From NCBI RefSeq assembly GCF_905475395.1, contig NC_058339.1:38325172-38389171 (forward strand): 64,000 nucleotides of DNA, given 5' to 3'. Positions 59,536-64,000 of this stretch are shown piece by piece. Numbering within the stretch: the stretch's first letter is position 1; the number at the start of each line of letters is the position of its first letter. Source of the stretch: Chrysoperla carnea. Taxonomy: Eukaryota; Arthropoda; Insecta; Neuroptera; Chrysopidae. The notes under the pieces were generated by a model. That model saw only the letters and a program-made list of their open reading frames with translations, was not told where the DNA came from and made no database searches. A program made the position numbers and the translations under genes.

Positions 59536-62500
59536 TCAAAGGTTTCCTTCAACATCATCATATTTAGCACCTAATAATACTTGTATCTCATAAAATGATT
59601 TACGATCTGTTTCTGGCATGACGAATTTAAAAAATAAAATTCCTATAAAACTCGAAAACGCAAAAAAATAAAATGGATATGCATTATTATAATCAAATAT
59701 CGATTGAAACACAGACGTTATTACAAAGTAACATAAAGCTAAATAACATTTTGAAAATACAACAGCATACGTTTTTATATTAGCTGCAAACAGTTCTCCA
59801 AGATACGCGTATGGGAGTGTTACAATACCTAATCCATGCATGTATGCATAGACAAGTAAACAAATTACAGGAATCCATTGGATCCAAAACTCTTCTTTGT
59901 TAGCAAAATTGAAATAAATTGCAATTATTAAGGTACTCAAAAAACAACCTATTAATGAAGCGATCATCAATACAGTTTTACCTAATTTTCGTACAAATAT
60001 TGTGCTACTGATAGAACCTAATACTGTTAAAATCATTACAGTTAACGCAACAGTATTTGCGGATAAATCTAAGTTCAACTGTTCAACAACGATATGTATG
60101 AAATATCGTATAATTGGAAGTCCAACACAACTCTTAATGGTATGTATAATCGTCATATAAATTATTGCCGTTCGGTTTGATTTTACTACAAAAAGTTCAT
60201 GTAATGATGCCTTATTTTTCGTCTGCGCGATAATTGTACGTTCAATTTCATTTAATTCATCAGTAATTGTTTTATCATTATCGACAGTTTTATAACGAAT
60301 ATTTTCTAAACATTTTCTTGCTTCGGGAATTTTATTTTTCATTACAAGATAGTATGGCGATTCGTATGACCAGTACATTAAAAATAGTGCCATAATAGAT
60401 GGTACTGAAGAGATGGCAGCACTTGCTGTTAACGATACCAATGGCGTCAATATAAACTCAATAATTGGATCAACTGTATTGCCAATGGTAGCGAGTAATG
60501 TGAGTAGAGTACCGCGAAAATCTTTTGATGCTATTTCACCCAAATATATTGGTAATAAAGTGACTCCCATTCCCACACTCATTCCAGCTAGGACACGTCC
60601 TAGGTAAAATATAATAATGTTGGTGGAGAATGTAAATATCATCCAAGCCACGAAAGATGGTATTAATAGGAGTATGCATGCCAGCCGACGACCAAAATAA
60701 TCTATTGAGACCATCATAGCCAACGTACCAGGGATTTCACTGATTGTGATTAAGGAAATAAATAGTGAACCTTCATCGTGTGTTAATGGTCGACCTAAGT
60801 TACTATCGCCCAATTGTAATTTCTGTAAAGCTGGTGAACTCCATCCTAATGGTAAACATACGGCAAAAATTGCGACCAGAGCTAGAATAAAAACACATCA
60901 TTAGTTACTTAAGATTGTTGGCATAACACGTAACTTCAATAAAATAATCATTATTCGAATTTCAAAAATTTATGACCAAAAAACTCCTTATGGAAAATGT
61001 TTCTGGATCACATTTTTGAAAAGTCCAAAAATTGTTATTTTTTTCGAAATATGTTGCTGGTGAATTTGTTCGTGAAAGCTCCAAAAACTTATGGTGTAGA
61101 AGAGGTTATCCGAAATTCAATTTTCAAAGATATTTGAAAATTAACTTTCCTCACTTTTTTTTTTTAATCTAAACTTATCATGGCAGTTTTCCACTAAATG
61201 GGCAAAATACAAACTAGTGACACAATAGAATTTAGATAATATAAAATGTCCTTTCAAAATTCGAAATGAAAAACAGAATTCCTATTTATTCGAATAATAT
61301 TCGAAAAACATAGAAAATTGATAATGTTCGGGTTTCCGGTTCTCAATCATAGAACTTTTATCAGCAATAATTCTTCTGAAAATGAGTACAAGTTTTAAAC
61401 TGAGATATCTTACTAAATCTTCTATTTTCTAGGTACTCCAGAATCCAAAGATAAAGCTGTAGATGTGTATTTCGAATTTTGGGAAATGTTTAAAATGTAC
61501 TCTAAGGAGTATTATATACTCAGGTTTCAAGGACAGTTCACAACCGAGTATGTTTTCCAACTATGACGCAACCAAAATAGTGGTTGAACGTTTGAATGCC
61601 GAAGAGTTGGTGTAATCTGTGTGGTCCAGGGATTTTCAACTAACTGTAAGTTATTTAAAACTTTCTATTTATTTTCTTCTTCATCAGCAATTGCCTCCGA
61701 AGAATTATGGGAAAAATCTAAAAAATTTTTCAAATCATAACTATTTCGAACCTTTCAATTTCCCTTCAAATGGCACAATTATTTAAAAAAAAATTTTGTT
61801 TTTGTTTTGTTTACGGATGTTACATATTGCTGTAACACTATCAACCGCAAAAAACAAACTTATTTTGACATTGCCATTCTGTATTAAAAACTGTTTTTTT
61901 TTTTTTTTTTTTTTTTTATATTTTCACGGTTAATTAATGTACAAAATTTGGCTTAAATTGATCAATAAATTTTGAACATTAATTAATCGCGGAAATAAAA
62001 AAAAAAACTGTTTTTAATACAGAACGGCAATGCCAAAATAGGTTTGTTTTTTGCATATGCAGTGGTGGATTTACACTAGGGGCAGTTGGGCGCTAGTGGC
62101 CAGGGCGGCAAATTTTCTAGGGCGGCAAAATTTGGAATGTGAGAAAATATTTTCTATACAATATATAATTAACTAATTCTTTTAAATAAACATTTTATTT
62201 TTCAAGAAATATAATTTATGCATTATGTATCAAATCAAAATATGTGTTTATTATAATATAGGAAATTTAAGTGAAAACTATTAAAATAGTTTAATTTATT
62301 TATTTCCATAAAGGTTTGCAAAAATAAAATTTGATATTTTTATTTTCTGGAATTGATAAATTAATATAGTTTTTTTGAAGAATTAAAAATATTTTCAAAT
62401 TATGTATGTCTTTTTGATAACAGAAACTTTAATTGATCAATGAATTTTCCTAAAATTGGAGAATCATCAAATAATACTAATTAATTTTAATTTAAAAGAA

Positions 62501-63715
62501 CAGTAATAATAATATGTAATACATAATAAATTTTCTGCAATTAATTAGTTATTCTAATTTTAAAAAAATAAGATATCAAAACTATTAAAATAAAATTTCA
62601 GTCATAGGGCGGCATTTTCTAAAGTGCCCCAGGGCGGCAGAAATTTAAATCCGGCCCTGTGCATATGGGATGGGTTTCAATTAATGCTAAAACTACTATG
62701 AAATGTTTAAAAGTTATAATAATTAAAAAATAATTTACGTGTGTACTTAATCTACTTATACAATTGTTTTCACTCTATAGAAATAATTTTGCACAATTTT
62801 ATTAACATTGTGCAACAATTTTATTAATATTATAATGTATGCTTTACAAGCAGCTATATACATAGTACATTTGGTTCGCTAGAAATAAAATAGGCTATTT
62901 CTATCGCTTACACGAATAAGATATTGCGATACATTTATTACCAAAAGTTAGTTGAATTATTTTCGTTTTTCTAGTAAAATTTCCCTTTTTATTTTAAACT
63001 TTATATATTTCTTTTACTATAAAAACTATTTATTTCCTTTATGACATGATACAAAACATAGAGATTCGATTGTACGTCCCAAACATCCTTAAATCTCCGA
63101 TAATTATTGTAAAAAATTTAATAAAAATAATTAAATAAAATTAAATATTAATATTATGGAAATTGTTTATAATTAAGTTACCAACTCAAAATTTGGGAAA
63201 GTCTGGAAATTGTCCGAATAAATCTGGAGATATTTAAAACAAAATAATTATATAATTCATCGATTAATTTATTTTTTAATTTTAAATTATAAATATAATT
63301 AAATTTGTTTTTTATTTATTTAATAAACACGTATTTCAAACCTAGCTTTTAGTAATGATTATTGTTGTACATGCTTAGATATAAAATCAGAGAAAAAAAA
63401 AATCAGTAAAGCATTGTAAATAAATATAAATTTATCGCGGTAATTTTTTTAAAGAATCGAATCTAGAAATTGTTTATTAATGCTGGAATCTGGAGAAATC
63501 ATAATTTTAAACTTAAACTAAAACTGAAGGATTGGTAACTAGACTAAATTTAATTTAAAAAAAAAATTAAAAAATGATTAATAATAAGTAACTCTATTAA
63601 AAATTTTTGGAATTATAAATTTATTTAATTATTTAATTTAAAAAAAAAAATTGTACTTACGTGGAAATGCAGCTTTTAATTGTTGAAAATATGTATGAAA
63701 ATTTGCACTATACAT
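59536..63715 (-). CDS. Tret1-like sugar transporter (MFS), 466 aa
   Basis: This is a major-facilitator sugar-porter protein of the plasma membrane, closest by eye to insect facilitated trehalose transporter Tret1-like proteins. Coding exons are 63661-63715 (18 codons, starting MYSANFHTYFQQLKAAFP) and 59536-60881, joined by a GT-AG intron of 2779 bp in phase 1. The total is 466 residues, a normal length for twelve helices. Family marks are GWSSPALQKL in helix 1, DYFGRR (residues 79-84), GRVLAGMSVGMG followed by PIYLGEIASKDFRG (113-142), ESPYYLV (192-198) and MPETDRKS near the end (440-447). The usual QQxSG-type motif of helix 7 is replaced by CVGLPIIRYFI (270-280), and PETKG reads PETDR. The substrate is therefore uncertain. 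A TATATAA on the minus strand near 63776-63785 could be its TATA box. Confidence 0.92.
61847..62054. mobile_element. 208-bp fully palindromic element in the transporter intron
   Basis: The whole segment is an inverted repeat. The left half starts GCAAAAAACAAACTTATTTT, then GACATTGCCATTCTGTATTA. The right half ends with AACGGCAATGCCAAAATAGG, then TTTGTTTTTTGC. The arms stay complementary through ATTAATTAA to the centre near 61955. A run of about 25 T sits in the left arm. It is non-coding, and it would fold into one long hairpin in the pre-mRNA. Confidence 0.75.
62060..62659. mobile_element. 600-bp hAT-type non-autonomous element with 8-bp TSD
   Basis: The left end is CAGTGGTGGATTTACACTAG and the right end, inverted, is CAGGGCCGGATTTAAATTTC. 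Both go on into GGCGGCA-type subterminal repeats (62103-62133 and 62608-62639). The octamer TGCATATG is present directly before (62052-62059) and directly after (62660-62667), a perfect 8-bp target-site duplication as made by hAT transposases. The interior is AT-rich with no transposase. It inserted within 6 bp of the end of the neighbouring palindrome. Confidence 0.85.
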
Positions 63716-64000
63716 AATTAATTTGATTTGATTCGCATTGAATTAACTGCCTTGGCAGGTAGATTATAACAAAGTTATATAAAATATTTTTTTATTAGCT
63801 AAACTTCAAACAAAATAATTGTTTATATGTAGATGTATTGAATTTTTCACATTTGTATTGTGTTATGGCCTCTAACTGCAGATTGGAGTACGGCCTCCTA
63901 CTGTATCATTGTAAATTAACTTCTTCACAAATATTTAATTAATTAGTCTGTTAACTACAGCAAAAAAGGATTAGGTATCTAATAGACGTATTTTCCTTTC
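63716..64000. other. Transporter 5' flank
   Basis: Upstream sequence of the minus-strand transporter. TATAACAAAGTTATA (near 63765-63779), a 6-bp inverted repeat with a 3-nt gap, overlaps the TATA-like stretch. Nothing else was recognised. Confidence 0.35.

Noticed and set aside
60811-60813. Start of the transporter at position 60813
   Set aside because: The codon there is TTG and the frame runs on upstream to an acceptor at 60882-60883, giving helix 1. The true start is in the small exon at 63661-63715.
1-64000. CRISPR arrays, bacterial operons or phage genes
   Set aside because: Genes have spliceosomal introns and animal orthologs. No regularly spaced short direct repeats or prokaryotic gene packing were seen.

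Overview
The window looks like nuclear DNA of an AT-rich insect genome. Genes are few, widely spaced and split by GT-AG introns. Five protein-coding genes can be supported, all with clear animal orthologs. The rest is non-coding sequence full of decayed mobile elements: hAT and mariner remnants, palindromic MITE or foldback elements, tRNA-derived SINEs and a 5S rRNA-derived copy. A SINE tail made of AACCT units, like the insect TTAGG telomere motif, agrees with an insect source. The order cannot be fixed from the sequence alone.

Layout. Positions 1-22960 hold no gene I can support. They contain a broken hAT transposase (about 1.90-2.50 kb), a broken mariner transposase (about 6.1-6.45 kb), a duplicated segment split by a foldback element (3.98-5.29 kb), a complete tRNA-derived SINE with target-site duplications (13.05-13.35 kb), two strong hairpins (18.2-18.5 kb) and a 0.5-kb palindrome (19.55-20.05 kb). 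A secreted serpin of the Spn28Dc type follows on the + strand (22.97-25.36 kb), then a satellite-like tandem repeat (26.8-27.5 kb). Menin (31.95-35.71 kb, +) carries a large palindromic element in its first intron. A gene-poor stretch with a 5S-like copy comes next. The small mitochondrial ATP synthase subunit f gene lies at 46.82-47.46 kb on the minus strand. DCN1-like protein 3 (coding 50.56-51.55 kb, +) has an upstream non-coding exon with a uORF. The last gene is a Tret1-like sugar transporter on the minus strand (59.54-63.72 kb). Its single 2.8-kb intron holds a 208-bp palindrome next to a 600-bp hAT-type element with a perfect 8-bp target-site duplication.

The five genes do not form a pathway or operon. 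They act in extracellular protease control (serpin), chromatin regulation (menin), respiration (ATP synthase f), cullin neddylation (DCUN1D3) and sugar transport. The exon models were built by hand. In each, reading phase is kept across every junction and the joined protein matches remembered family features, but no RNA evidence was available.

Points most worth a second look are: the 94-residue leader of DCUN1D3 ahead of an internal MGQ start that fits an N-myristoylation signal; the roughly 110-residue insert with basic sites in the serpin, with a lysine at the likely P1 position; menin substitutions at positions linked to human inhibitor resistance; the missing QQxSG-type sugar motif in the transporter; and the 5S-like copy flanked by direct repeats.
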